Shown here: in pieces, positions 45,052-53,415 of the stretch
How the letters are laid out: the number at the start of each line of letters is the position of its first letter
Position numbering within the stretch: position 1 is the stretch's first letter
Source: Gluconobacter sp. Dm-62
Lineage (GTDB): Bacteria; Pseudomonadota; Alphaproteobacteria; Acetobacterales; Acetobacteraceae
Direction of reading: 5' to 3'
Assembly (NCBI RefSeq): GCF_018256155.1
Contig: NZ_JAERLY010000002.1
Coordinates: forward strand, 248,001-312,000
DNA length: 64,000 nucleotides
Position numbers and translations under genes: made by a program
The notes under the pieces: generated by a model
What the model was told of the DNA's origin: nothing
What the model saw: the letters and a program-made list of their open reading frames with translations, nothing else
Database searches by the model: none

Positions 45052-45888
45052 ATGATCGGGAAAGTTCCTCTCCTTGCCGCCGCCGTAACGCTCTCCAGCG
45101 TACCGATTGCGTATGCCTATGATGCGCCTTCTGTCTGCAAAACGGCCGTGCAGGCTGCGGAACAGCAGGCTGGTATTCCGACTCGTCTTTTGGACGCCAT
45201 CAGTCGGGTAGAGAGTGGACGGCGAGACCCGAATGGGACTGCGACCGTCGCCTGGCCCTGGACCGTGAATGCGGCCGGAAAAGGCTATTTTTACGAAAGC
45301 AAAGACGAAGCCATCGCGGCAGTGCGGGATTTTCAGGCGCATGGCATCGTCTCGATCGATGTGGGCTGCATGCAGATCAACCTACACCATCACCCGGACG
45401 CTTTTTTCTCGCTCGAAGACGCTTTTGATCCGTTCAGCAATGCCCGGTACGGCGCACATTTCTTGTCCGGATTGCATAACCAGCTTCAGGGCTGGCCCGC
45501 TGCAACAGCTGCCTACCACTCCCTTACCCCTGCCCTTGGCGCCGACTATGCGCGGCATGTGCTGGCCATCTGGAACGGTCAGCCCGACAGCTACCGTCCG
45601 CCAGACTTCCTGCCGCAGGTCGTCATGACAGCGTCAGGCCTTCAGGCCATGCTCCCAGCTGCCAGACCTGCTCCTTATTTCGCTTTGAACAGACCGTCCG
45701 GGTTTTCGGAGCGTCCGACACCTCGCATGGAGGCCATGCCTTCCGTTCATATGGTGTCGTATGCTCCCCCACCCCGCATTATACATCATGCGGTCGGACA
45801 GGCAGGGAGTGCTTTGCCCATGCGTGGTGGGCGGGACCTTGCATCCTATCGCTCCATGCCGGTCCGACTGGCGTGGCGTCAGCGCTGA
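45052..45888 (+). CDS. Lytic transglycosylase (SLT domain), exported
   Basis: The 278-residue product has a signal peptide (IGKVPLLAAAVTLSSV, cleavage near AYA), then a lysozyme-like SLT domain with catalytic Glu in ISRVESGRRDPNG and the motifs VGCMQINLHHHPDAF and AAYHSLTP. It cuts peptidoglycan glycan strands to 1,6-anhydro ends. The C-terminal 90 residues are Pro/Arg-rich and probably disordered. ATG 45052 is chosen for the signal peptide; the frame is open within pepP upstream. It abuts the convergent small lipoprotein gene. Confidence 0.88.
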   Translation: MIGKVPLLAAAVTLSSVPIAYAYDAPSVCKTAVQAAEQQAGIPTRLLDAISRVESGRRDPNGTATVAWPWTVNAAGKGYFYESKDEAIAAVRDFQAHGIVSIDVGCMQINLHHHPDAFFSLEDAFDPFSNARYGAHFLSGLHNQLQGWPAATAAYHSLTPALGADYARHVLAIWNGQPDSYRPPDFLPQVVMTASGLQAMLPAARPAPYFALNRPSGFSERPTPRMEAMPSVHMVSYAPPPRIIHHAVGQAGSALPMRGGRDLASYRSMPVRLAWRQR

Positions 45889-46038
45889 TCAGTATCCGGA
45901 CCAGCCGGCGCCTGCTCCGGCATAGGCTCCGTGTGGCGACGCATGATAGCGGGTGACAGAAGCTCCCCCGTCATCCGAATGGTGGACGCAGGCCGACAGC
46001 CCCAGAAAAAGCGTTACGATCAGCACGTGAGATTTCAT
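45889..46038 (-). CDS. Small lipoprotein, unknown
   Basis: The 49-residue product from ATG 46038 is mostly signal peptide (MKSHVLIVTLFLGLSAC, with Cys17 in a lipobox), then a short His/Gly/Ala/Tyr-rich tail. It is tail-to-tail with the transglycosylase without a spare base. The lipobox makes it believable; function unknown. Confidence 0.6.
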   Translation of the reverse strand: MKSHVLIVTLFLGLSACVHHSDDGGASVTRYHASPHGAYAGAGAGWSGY

Positions 46039-46126
46039 GTGACAGTCCACCTTACACTTTGAAATTTTCTGCCGAAAAACCCGGACCAAAGCGGTTCGTT
46101 TTATGCTTCATGACTGGAGAAAAATC

Positions 46127-46237
46127 ATGAAGTTCCTGTTCTTCCTGCTGGTGGGCGCTATGGCGGCCCGGACGTGGTTCCGTATTCTGGCCAACACGTC
46201 GTCCCGCTCGACCTTGATCGGAAACAGGGGTGCCTGA
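46127..46237 (+). CDS. Possible small membrane protein (36 residues)
   Basis: ATG 46127 has GGAG 9 bases upstream. The product opens with a hydrophobic helix (MKFLFFLLVGAMAA) followed by a basic tail ending NRGA. It lies alone between two minus-strand genes. No homology can be checked here, so it is only a candidate. Confidence 0.45.
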   Translation: MKFLFFLLVGAMAARTWFRILANTSSRSTLIGNRGA

Positions 46238-46247
46238 ACCGTCGGGA

Positions 46248-46730
46248 TCAGAAAATTTCCGGCATTTCAGGCCGTGACGCATCAAGCCAGCCTTGGAGCA
46301 TATAGGCGGCGGCCATTTTATCGACGACCTCGGCTCTGCGTCCGCGTGTCATGTCGGCGTCCTGGATCAGGAAACGGTTGACGGCACTGGAAGACAGGCG
46401 CTCGTCCCACACTCCTGCGGGAATCCTGATTTTTTCCGACAAAGCCTGCGTCCAGTCTGAGGCCGCACGCGCTGCCGGGCCAAAAGATCCATCCAGCGAA
46501 AGGGGGAGCCCGACCACAAGTGCACCGACGTCCTGCGTCCGTACGATCTTGGCCAGTTCCTGCGCGTTTTCTCCCAGTTTCCGGCGTTTTAGACCGATGA
46601 AAGGGGACGCCAGCATGAGCGAAACATCCGTCAGCGCAACGCCGATGGTCTTCGATCCGGGGTCGAGACCGAGGATGCGCTGACCGGACTGAAGAAGATT
46701 ACGGAGATCATGTGGATTGAACAGGGGCAT
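46248..46730 (-). CDS. ruvX: RuvX/YqgF RNase H-like nuclease
   Basis: The 160-residue RuvC-like fold carries ILGLDPGSKTIGVALTD near the N-terminus (first catalytic Asp), VVGLPLSLDG, WDERLSS (catalytic Glu region) and DKMAAAYMLQGWLD (last Asp). Family members process pre-16S rRNA 5' ends or act on junction DNA. It diverges from gatC. Confidence 0.93.
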   Translation of the reverse strand: MPLFNPHDLRNLLQSGQRILGLDPGSKTIGVALTDVSLMLASPFIGLKRRKLGENAQELAKIVRTQDVGALVVGLPLSLDGSFGPAARAASDWTQALSEKIRIPAGVWDERLSSSAVNRFLIQDADMTRGRRAEVVDKMAAAYMLQGWLDASRPEMPEIF

Positions 46731-46799
46731 AGCACGGCGTTATGATCCCCCTGAAGGCTGAAAAGCCACCATAAAATTTCCTCTTGTTCAGGAATATTC

Positions 46800-47087
46800 A
46801 TGTCGCTCGACGCGAAAACGGTTACGCGCATCGCCAGACTGGCGAGGATCGGTCTCAAACCCGAAGAGGTTGAAACCCTCGGCCAGGACATGGGCTCCAT
46901 CATCGACTGGGTGGAACAGCTCAAGGAAGTGGACGTCACGGACGTCTCCCCCATGATCGGCACAGGCCTTGCAACGCCCCGCCTGCGAGAAGATCGTGTC
47001 ACGGACGGCAACTGCCGTGACAAGGTTCTCGCCAATGCTCCCGAACGGGAAGGTCCGTTCTTCACGGTCCCGAAGGTGGTCGAATAA
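46800..47087 (+). CDS. gatC: Asp/Glu-tRNA amidotransferase subunit C
   Basis: The 95-residue belt subunit holds GatA and GatB together. It opens [19 protein letters not shown] and ends [16 protein letters not shown], the standard GatC ends. It is the first gene of gatCAB; the last base of its TAA stop is the first base of the gatA ATG. Confidence 0.96.
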   Translation: MSLDAKTVTRIARLARIGLKPEEVETLGQDMGSIIDWVEQLKEVDVTDVSPMIGTGLATPRLREDRVTDGNCRDKVLANAPEREGPFFTVPKVVE

Positions 47088-48574
47088 TGTCCGGTATTCA
47101 CGATTTTACGCTGGCTTCGGCCCGGGACGCACTGAAATCCCGCAAGATTTCCGCTGTCGAACTGACGAACGCCCATATTGACGCCATTGAGCGTTTGGAC
47201 GGTCAGCTCAACAGCTTCATCACCCGCACGCCTGATCAGGCTCGCGAAGGCGCAAAGGTTGCGGACGAAGCTCTGGCCAAAGGTGAAGGCGGGAGCCTTT
47301 GCGGTATTCCGCTGGGCATTAAGGATCTGTTCTGCACGAATGGCGTCCGCACCACGGCAGCCAGCAAAATCCTTGGCAACTTTGTTCCGCCCTATGAAAG
47401 CGCGGTCACGGCCAATCTTCTCAAGGATGGCGCGGTCTTTTTGGGCAAGCTGAACCTTGACGAATTCGCCATGGGCTCGGCCAACCTGAACTCGGCTTTC
47501 GGTCCGGCAGTGAATCCCTGGAAACGTAAGGATTCTGACGCCAAGCTCGTAACGGGTGGGTCTTCGGGTGGGTCCGCCGCGGCTGTGGCGGCTGGGCTGG
47601 TGCTGGGCGCCACGGGCACGGATACGGGCGGTTCCATCCGTCAGCCGGCGGCCTTTACGGGCATTGCCGGAATCAAGCCGACCTATGGTCGCTGCTCGCG
47701 CTTCGGCACTATCGCTTTCGCAAGCTCGCTCGATCAGGCTGGCCCGATGGCACGCAACCTTCAGGATTGCGCCATTCTGCTCGAATCGATGGCGGGTTTC
47801 GATCCGCGTGATTCCACAAGCGTCGATACTCCGGTCCCGAACTACGAAGCTTCCCTCAAGCGTGGCGTTAAAGGTCTGCGCGTCGGTATTCCCAAGGAAT
47901 ATCACGTCGAGGGCATGCCTGCGGAAATCGAAGCGCTCTGGCAGCAGGGCATGAACTGGCTGCGTGATGCTGGGGCGGAGGTCGTTGAGGTTTCTCTGCC
48001 CCACACGAAGTATGGCCTTCCGACGTATTACATTGCGGCGCTGGCAGAAGCGTCTTCCAATCTGGCCCGTTATGACGGCGTCCGGTTTGGTGAGCGCGTG
48101 AGTGCGCCGTCGCTGGATGGCCTGTATGAGGCCAGTCGCGCGGCTGGTTTTGGCGAAGAGGTCAAGCGTCGTATCCTGATCGGCACGCATGTGCTGTCCT
48201 CGGGCTATTACGATGCCTATTACCTGCGTGCTCAGAAGGTCAGGACGCTGATCCAGCAGGACTTCTTGAAAGCCTTTGAGAACGTCGATGTGCTCCTGAC
48301 TCCGACGGCGCCTTCCGGTGCCTTTGCACAGGATGAGAAGCCGACAGATCCGGTGCAGATGTATCTCAATGACGTCTTCACGGTTCCGGCGAGCATGGCG
48401 GGCGTCCCTGCCCTGTCCGTTCCGGCGGGTCTGGACGCACGCGGCGTGCCGCTCGGGTTGCAGCTTATTGGCAAGTTCTTCGATGAAGAGACGCTGATTG
48501 CAGCAGGCCATGCCATCGAACAGGCTGCGGCGTTCCATCACAGACCCACCATTCATGCAGGAGTGTCGGCATGA
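47087..48574 (+). CDS. gatA: Asp/Glu-tRNA amidotransferase subunit A
   Basis: The 495-residue amidase produces ammonia from glutamine for transamidation of Glu-tRNA-Gln or Asp-tRNA-Asn. The Ser-cisSer-Lys triad is visible: Lys in [10 protein letters not shown] (about 83), Ser in [15 protein letters not shown] and Ser in [12 protein letters not shown]. It overlaps gatB by 4 bases. Confidence 0.98.
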   Translation: MSGIHDFTLASARDALKSRKISAVELTNAHIDAIERLDGQLNSFITRTPDQAREGAKVADEALAKGEGGSLCGIPLGIKDLFCTNGVRTTAASKILGNFVPPYESAVTANLLKDGAVFLGKLNLDEFAMGSANLNSAFGPAVNPWKRKDSDAKLVTGGSSGGSAAAVAAGLVLGATGTDTGGSIRQPAAFTGIAGIKPTYGRCSRFGTIAFASSLDQAGPMARNLQDCAILLESMAGFDPRDSTSVDTPVPNYEASLKRGVKGLRVGIPKEYHVEGMPAEIEALWQQGMNWLRDAGAEVVEVSLPHTKYGLPTYYIAALAEASSNLARYDGVRFGERVSAPSLDGLYEASRAAGFGEEVKRRILIGTHVLSSGYYDAYYLRAQKVRTLIQQDFLKAFENVDVLLTPTAPSGAFAQDEKPTDPVQMYLNDVFTVPASMAGVPALSVPAGLDARGVPLGLQLIGKFFDEETLIAAGHAIEQAAAFHHRPTIHAGVSA

Positions 48575-50028
48575 GCTATCGTATCACCGGCAGCACCGGC
48601 GAATGGGAAATCGTTGTCGGCCTTGAAGTTCATGCCCAGGTCGTCAGTGAAGCCAAGCTCTTTTCCGGCGCGTCTGCGGAATATGGCGGCGAGCCGAATA
48701 CGCATGTCAGTCTCGTCGATGCGGGATTTCCGGGCATGCTACCGGTTCTGAACCAGGAATGTGTCGCGCAGGCCGTCCGCACGGGTCTGGGGCTTGAAGC
48801 CGAGATCAACCTGTTCAGCCGCTTTGATCGCAAGAACTACTTCTACGCTGATCTGCCCACCGGGTATCAGATCAGCCAGTTCGCTCATCCGATTATCGGC
48901 AAGGGCAAGGTTCTCGTAGATCTGGTCGATGGCAGTACGCGCGAAATCGGTGTTACCCGTCTGCATCTGGAACAGGATGCAGGTAAGTCGATCCATGATC
49001 AGGACCCGACGCGCTCGTTCATCGACCTGAACCGTGCGGGCGTGGCTCTGATGGAAATCGTCAGCGAACCCGATATCCGCTCGCCTGAAGAAGCTGGCGC
49101 CTATCTGCGCAAGCTGCGCCAGATCCTGCGCTATATCGGCACCTGTGACGGCAATATGGAAGAAGGCTCCATGCGTGCCGACGTCAACGTGTCCGTTCGC
49201 AAGCCGGGCGAGACGGAATATCGCACCCGCTGCGAGATCAAGAACGTTAACTCGATCCGCTTCGTGATGATGTCGATCGAGGTTGAAGCACAGCGTCAGA
49301 TCGAGGTCTGGGAAGCTGGTGGAACCGTCGATCAGGAAACACGCCTGTTCGACCATGTCCGGAGCGAAACGCGGTCTCTGCGCAGCAAGGAAGATGCGCA
49401 TGATTACCGATATTTCCCGGATCCCGACCTTCTGCCGCTGGTGATTGAGCAGTCTTGGGTTGATGAACTCAAGGCCGCTCTTCCGGAACTCCCGGAAGCC
49501 AAGCGCGCGCGCCTGGAGCAGGAATACGGCGTCAGCCGTTATGAGTCGTCCGTTCTGTGCGTCGAGCAGGCGATCGCTGATTTCTATGAGACGGTCGCGC
49601 GCGGTGCAGATGCCCGTCTCGCCGCGAACTGGATGCTGGGTGATTTCTTTGCAGCCCTGAACCGCACCGGCCGTTCCATTGAGGACAGCCCTGTCAGTGC
49701 TGAAGGTCTGCGTGAACTTCTGGGTCTGATTTCCAATTCCACGATCAATGGCAAGATCGCAAAGGAAGTCCTGGAAGACATGGTCGAGACAGGCGAATCT
49801 GCTTCAGCCATCGTCGAGAAAAAGGGTCTGCGTCAGGTCACTGACACGGGCGCTATCGAAGGCGCCATCCGCGAAATTCTTGCTGCCAACAGCGACAAGG
49901 TTGCGGAATATAAAATCGGTAAGGACAAGCTTTTCGGCTTCTTTGTTGGTCAGACCATGAAGGCCATGAAGGGCAAGGGGAACCCTGCCCTCGTCAACGA
50001 AACCCTGAAGAAACTTCTTTCAGAGTAA
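48571..50028 (+). CDS. gatB: Asp/Glu-tRNA amidotransferase subunit B
   Basis: The 485-residue kinase/transferase subunit phosphorylates the misacylated tRNA and passes ammonia to it. It starts with [13 protein letters not shown], contains [12 protein letters not shown] and [11 protein letters not shown], and ends with the helical YqeY-like tail domain ([33 protein letters not shown]). A hairpin lies 11 bases downstream. Confidence 0.98.
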   Translation: MSYRITGSTGEWEIVVGLEVHAQVVSEAKLFSGASAEYGGEPNTHVSLVDAGFPGMLPVLNQECVAQAVRTGLGLEAEINLFSRFDRKNYFYADLPTGYQISQFAHPIIGKGKVLVDLVDGSTREIGVTRLHLEQDAGKSIHDQDPTRSFIDLNRAGVALMEIVSEPDIRSPEEAGAYLRKLRQILRYIGTCDGNMEEGSMRADVNVSVRKPGETEYRTRCEIKNVNSIRFVMMSIEVEAQRQIEVWEAGGTVDQETRLFDHVRSETRSLRSKEDAHDYRYFPDPDLLPLVIEQSWVDELKAALPELPEAKRARLEQEYGVSRYESSVLCVEQAIADFYETVARGADARLAANWMLGDFFAALNRTGRSIEDSPVSAEGLRELLGLISNSTINGKIAKEVLEDMVETGESASAIVEKKGLRQVTDTGAIEGAIREILAANSDKVAEYKIGKDKLFGFFVGQTMKAMKGKGNPALVNETLKKLLSE

Positions 50029-50031
50029 GGC

Positions 50032-50083
50032 AAAAAAAATGTTCTTGGGGGTTTGACCACGACGCGGTTACCCCCTAAGAACA
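50032..50083 (-). terminator. Rho-independent terminator facing the minus strand, after gatB
   Basis: TGTTCTTGGGGG (50040-50051) pairs with CCCCC-T-AAGAACA (50071-50083, one bulge). The eight A before it (50032-50039) become a U tract only for minus-strand RNA; plus-strand RNA has no T run. It may block antisense reading into gatB. Confidence 0.6.
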
Positions 50084-50117
50084 CTCCTGCATACGCCGTG
50101 TGAACTGCGTAAAGCGC

Positions 50118-50209
50118 GGAGGGGTGGCCGAGAGGCTGAAGGCGGCGGATTGCTAATCCGTTATACGATGTAAGTCGTATCGTGGGTTCGAATCCCATCC
50201 CCTCCGCCA
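50118..50209 (+). tRNA. tRNA-Ser (GCU)
   Basis: The 92-base class II tRNA has a long variable arm (TACGATGTAAGTCGTA), acceptor GGAGGGG/CCCCTCC, discriminator G and encoded CCA. Anticodon GCT sits in CGGATTGCTAATCCG. No second copy of its 3' end was seen downstream. Confidence 0.97.
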
Positions 50210-50320
50210 GTGCGACCCTAAAAAAATTAATCTTCTAGAAAAATCTTCTGCATAGCTGTTCAGCCACATGGTTCTGGCAGGCTTTCTTCACGCTTTGAGA
50301 ACGTGTAGAGGCTTGGGTCT

Positions 50321-50929
50321 ATGTCAGGAAATCTTATTCCAGTTTATCTGGCGGGGGATCTGGTCTTCCGTCCGGAAGCCCTCGCCCTTTTTGCTCAGCT
50401 GAAATCGATCTGTGCCGAATATGGCCTTGACGGTGTTGCGCCATTTGACGGTCAGGCCGAAGCACGCCTTCTTCCTCCGGGTCGCGAAACCATTCTCGCT
50501 TTCGTCCGCGCGGATCGTGATCTGATGGACCGTTGTGTTGCAGGGCTGTTTTGTATCGATCCGTTCCGCCGTTCCCCCGAAATGGATCCGGGAACTGCTG
50601 TCGAAATCGGCTACATGATGGGTCTTGGCAAGCCGATGGAAGCCTATACGGTCGATGGGCGGCTTTATTCCGAGAAAGTTGAGACATATTGGCGTGATGT
50701 CTGGAGTGAAAACCTTCGAGAACGTCGAGAGAGTGACGCCCCTTCTTCAGGCTGTATGGAAGACCCGGACGGGATGCTCGTCCATTCGGAGGGTCTGCTT
50801 CAGAACGGGATGGTAGAAGGATTTATTGGTATGTCTGGTGGAAGTGTGGCGATCGACCGAAATTTCTTTCACGCCTTTCGTAAAGCTGCGAAACGTCTTT
50901 CTAAGCGCCTGAACTTGCAGATTATTTAG
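50321..50929 (+). CDS. Nucleoside 2-deoxyribosyltransferase-like protein
   Basis: The 202-residue product has the family fold: an N-terminal VYLAGDLVFRPEAL, PFDGQAEARL, the Asp-rich ADRDLMDRCVAGLFCIDPF and the active-site motif DPGTAVEIGYMMGLGKPMEAYT with the nucleophilic Glu. Members swap bases on deoxynucleosides for salvage or cleave 2'-deoxynucleoside 5'-phosphates. The family also includes effector-like members, so the role is inferred. It follows tRNA-Ser and begins the AT-richer accessory stretch. Confidence 0.85.
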   Translation: MSGNLIPVYLAGDLVFRPEALALFAQLKSICAEYGLDGVAPFDGQAEARLLPPGRETILAFVRADRDLMDRCVAGLFCIDPFRRSPEMDPGTAVEIGYMMGLGKPMEAYTVDGRLYSEKVETYWRDVWSENLRERRESDAPSSGCMEDPDGMLVHSEGLLQNGMVEGFIGMSGGSVAIDRNFFHAFRKAAKRLSKRLNLQII

Positions 50930-51381
50930 GTAAATCATAGTTTTTTGGGCAAATGTATCGATGATAACGCAGTGCCAGACTGCAGCCATTGCGTATAATA
51001 TGGTTATTAAGGGATCGTTGTTGAACAAACAGCTCTGGAAGCGTTAGGGCCTCTACCCTAACGCCGGGGGTTCCTCAGTCTGGATTGATGGCCAAGATTT
51101 CTGTCGTTCACCTTTAAAGTTGTAGCGGCAATTCGTTTTTTACGGCTGATCTGCTCTGCAAACCAGTCAGAAGAATGCTGTTTTACTTGCAGAAAATCAG
51201 CCGGTTTTGCTTGGAGCGAACTAATTCGTTTGAAAGTTCGAAGTATAATCATCTATTTTTCTAAAAAATTTATAAAATAGAACTTTGTAAATATATAATG
51301 GTATAATTCTTGTTTAATGAAATCATAAATTTCTTTTCTGTATAATTGAAAAATTTCAATCATTTGTTATTTTCTGAATTC
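50930..51381. other. AT-rich gap, no gene recognised
   Basis: Contains a perfect 9-bp inverted repeat (51041-51049 with 51056-51064, loop CCTCTA) without a T run. A 64-codon minus-strand frame at 51058-51252 has no ribosome site and no family I know. The right half is very AT-rich. Confidence 0.5.
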
Positions 51382-52215
51382 TTAAATGCCTCTTTTTTTT
51401 AAAAAGCGTTTCAATCCAACCTGCCCTATTTTTTCCAGCAATGGCGTACTGATCTGTAAGAGCCGTGGCATGATGAGGCAGGCATGCGCAAAAATTCCAT
51501 CTATTTTTGGTAGGAAAATTTCACGTCCAGCGCCCTTGCTGGTGCGAACAATAAGGTTAGCGACGTAACGAGGTGACAGAGGCTGACTAACGAAGTTTAG
51601 AACGGAGCCGCCCTCGCGCGTTTCCTCCTCGAGCATCTGGGTATCAACTGCCGCAAGGAAAATGGATGAAATGCGTATTGTCTTTGGTTTGAATTCAAGT
51701 GCAAGCGAACGGGCAAACCCTCTTAGACCAAATTTCGTGGCGCTATAAATCGAGCTTCCCTGCAGCGGCATGACACCGGCAATGGAATTGACAAAGATAA
51801 TATGTCCATTGGGTGAAAGTGCAGGAAGTAATTGACTGGTCAACAGGATTGGTGACGTCAGGTTGACTGTCATCTGCTCTTGAAGACTGGAATGTGTAAT
51901 GTTTTTCGTAAATTCCGGCTGTATTTTACCTGCGCAATGAAGCAGAAACCTTATGGTCTTATGTTTTTTTAAAATTGAGGCACTCAAAGCCTCTAGGTCT
52001 GAAGGTTTTGTTAAATCGCAGTATATAGACTCAAATTTCCCGTTTCTGCTCTGAATCTGATCTTTTGCCTTTTGGGGATGGCGCGTGAGAAGAAGAACGT
52101 CCCAACCTTGTTCCAAAAGAATTTCTGCAACTTCGCTGCCAATCCCTCCCGTTCCGCCTGTCATGACAGCAAATGATGGTTCAGTTACCTTCTTTCGGAA
52201 AGAAAAGAGATTCAT
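51382..52215 (-). CDS. Short-chain dehydrogenase/reductase
   Basis: A 277-residue classical SDR: cofactor loop TGGTGGIGSEV (about 20-30), HCAGKIQPEF (NAG region), catalytic Ser in IIFVNSIAG and YSATKFG with Tyr and Lys. The C-terminal 60 residues are hydrophobic and basic. Base composition is lower in GC than the housekeeping genes, in keeping with acquired DNA. Substrate unknown. Confidence 0.87.
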   Translation of the reverse strand: MNLFSFRKKVTEPSFAVMTGGTGGIGSEVAEILLEQGWDVLLLTRHPQKAKDQIQSRNGKFESIYCDLTKPSDLEALSASILKKHKTIRFLLHCAGKIQPEFTKNITHSSLQEQMTVNLTSPILLTSQLLPALSPNGHIIFVNSIAGVMPLQGSSIYSATKFGLRGFARSLALEFKPKTIRISSIFLAAVDTQMLEEETREGGSVLNFVSQPLSPRYVANLIVRTSKGAGREIFLPKIDGIFAHACLIMPRLLQISTPLLEKIGQVGLKRFLKKRGI

Positions 52216-52344
52216 GTATTGTGCGAACCGGCCAGAGTTAAGAGCGTCAGGAAAGGCATGATCAACTTTCTGAAAAAGACATCTGCATCTTCATAACGCG
52301 ATATTCGTACGTATCCTATGGTTTTTTGGTATTGACATGAGAGG

Positions 52345-52370
52345 AATGAAGCGCACGCGGCTTCATTTTT
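52345..52370 (+). terminator. Orphan terminator-like hairpin
   Basis: AATGAAGC (52345-52352) pairs with GCTTCATT (52360-52367), followed by more T. No plus-strand gene lies upstream, so it could end a small RNA or stop antisense transcription. Confidence 0.4.
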
Positions 52371-52612
52371 CGTTCATTAAAATTTTTCGACCATTTGATA
52401 TAACAATCAGCGATCGCAACAGAGGTTTATTGAAATAATTGGTTATTTATTCATGTAATGCGCTCGATTTATGAGGCTTTTACTTAAATTATTAATAGAT
52501 ATCGTGGCGATATGCGAAGGTAAAAGTATTGATGCATGATAAAAATAAATAGTTGTCACTCTCATTGGGAATATGAGGTATACCACATGTCATTCAATGT
52601 GATTTAGACAGT

Positions 52613-52648
52613 AGGATAACATATTTCAGAGTTGAAATATGTTGTCCT
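52613..52648. promoter_or_regulatory. 16-bp palindrome upstream of the two-component operon
   Basis: AACATATTTCA (52618-52628) and TGAAATATGTT (52633-52643) are exact inverted repeats around GAGT. The pairing extends by five more positions with one G-T. It ends 53 bases before the response regulator start. It may be an operator for the regulator itself or a leader hairpin. Confidence 0.5.
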
Positions 52649-52701
52649 GACCAGACATCATGCAGCACATTTGGGCGTGCTATGAGCAGGAGATGATTTC
52701 C

Positions 52702-53415
52702 ATGCCTCACCTCCTCATTGTTGATGACGATCAGGACATTCTGACGCTCCTGACCAGTTTTCTGCAAAGACATAATTATCGCATTTCCGTGGCGGAAGAC
52801 GGGGAAGCGATGTTCGATATTCTGCGCACGCAGAATATCGATCTCGTAATTCTCGACATTATGCTTCGCAACGAAGATGGATTTAGTCTGTGTCGGCGGC
52901 TGCGATCCTCCTCGAAAATACCGGTTATCATGTTATCCGCCATGGCTGATCACACAGACCGTGTGGTGGGGCTGGAAATTGGGGCTGATGACTACCTGAC
53001 CAAACCCTTTGATCAGCGCGAGCTTCTTGCCCGGGTCAAGGCCGTGCTGAGGCGTACGGCTGAGCCCGCGCCGGTGACATGCAGTATTCCGACGCGACCG
53101 GTCCTGAAATTCGGAGACTGGCAGCTCGATGTTGCCCGTCGCGAACTGCGGTCCGCTGATGATTCTCTGGTTCTGCTGTCCAGCGGAGAGTTCGATCTTC
53201 TGCTGTCGTTCGTGGAGCACCCCCAGCGTGTTCTGACACGCGATCAGCTCATGGATATGGCCCGTGGCCCTGATCATGCGGCTTTCGACCGCAGTATCGA
53301 TGTTCAGGTCAGCCGCCTGCGCCACAAGCTGGAAAACGATCCCAAAAATCCCGCCCTGATCCGCACGGTTCGCAATGGTGGCTATATTTTCGAAACGACG
53401 GTGACTCGCGTATGA
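52702..53415 (+). CDS. OmpR-family response regulator
   Basis: The 237-residue product has a receiver (LLIVDDDQDILTLL, phospho-acceptor Asp in LVILDIMLRNEDGF about residue 53, Lys in DYLTKPF) and a winged-helix output domain (FDLLLSFVEHPQRVLTRDQLM, RSIDVQVSRLRHKLE, IRTVRNGGYIF). I start at ATG 52702 with AGGAG 8 bases upstream; the frame is open from 52660. It overlaps the sensor kinase by 4 bases. Target genes are unknown, but the palindrome ahead of it is a candidate autoregulatory site. Confidence 0.93.
   Translation: MPHLLIVDDDQDILTLLTSFLQRHNYRISVAEDGEAMFDILRTQNIDLVILDIMLRNEDGFSLCRRLRSSSKIPVIMLSAMADHTDRVVGLEIGADDYLTKPFDQRELLARVKAVLRRTAEPAPVTCSIPTRPVLKFGDWQLDVARRELRSADDSLVLLSSGEFDLLLSFVEHPQRVLTRDQLMDMARGPDHAAFDRSIDVQVSRLRHKLENDPKNPALIRTVRNGGYIFETTVTRV

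Larger units (their letters stand above)
52216..52701. other. AT-rich regulatory gap before the two-component genes
   Basis: Nearly 490 bases without a convincing gene. It holds a terminator-like hairpin facing right (52345-52370) and a long palindrome (52613-52648) just before the response regulator. Confidence 0.6.

Noticed and set aside
46631-48556. 641-codon minus-strand frame opposite gatC and gatA.
   Set aside because: A shadow frame produced by high GC at third positions of gatA.
50118-50209. tRNA-Ser as an integration site for the accessory block.
   Set aside because: No second copy of its 3' end was found downstream and no integrase gene is present.
51058-51252. 64-codon minus-strand frame in the AT-rich gap.
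   Set aside because: No ribosome site, no recognisable domain and a composition like random sequence; kept only as a note.
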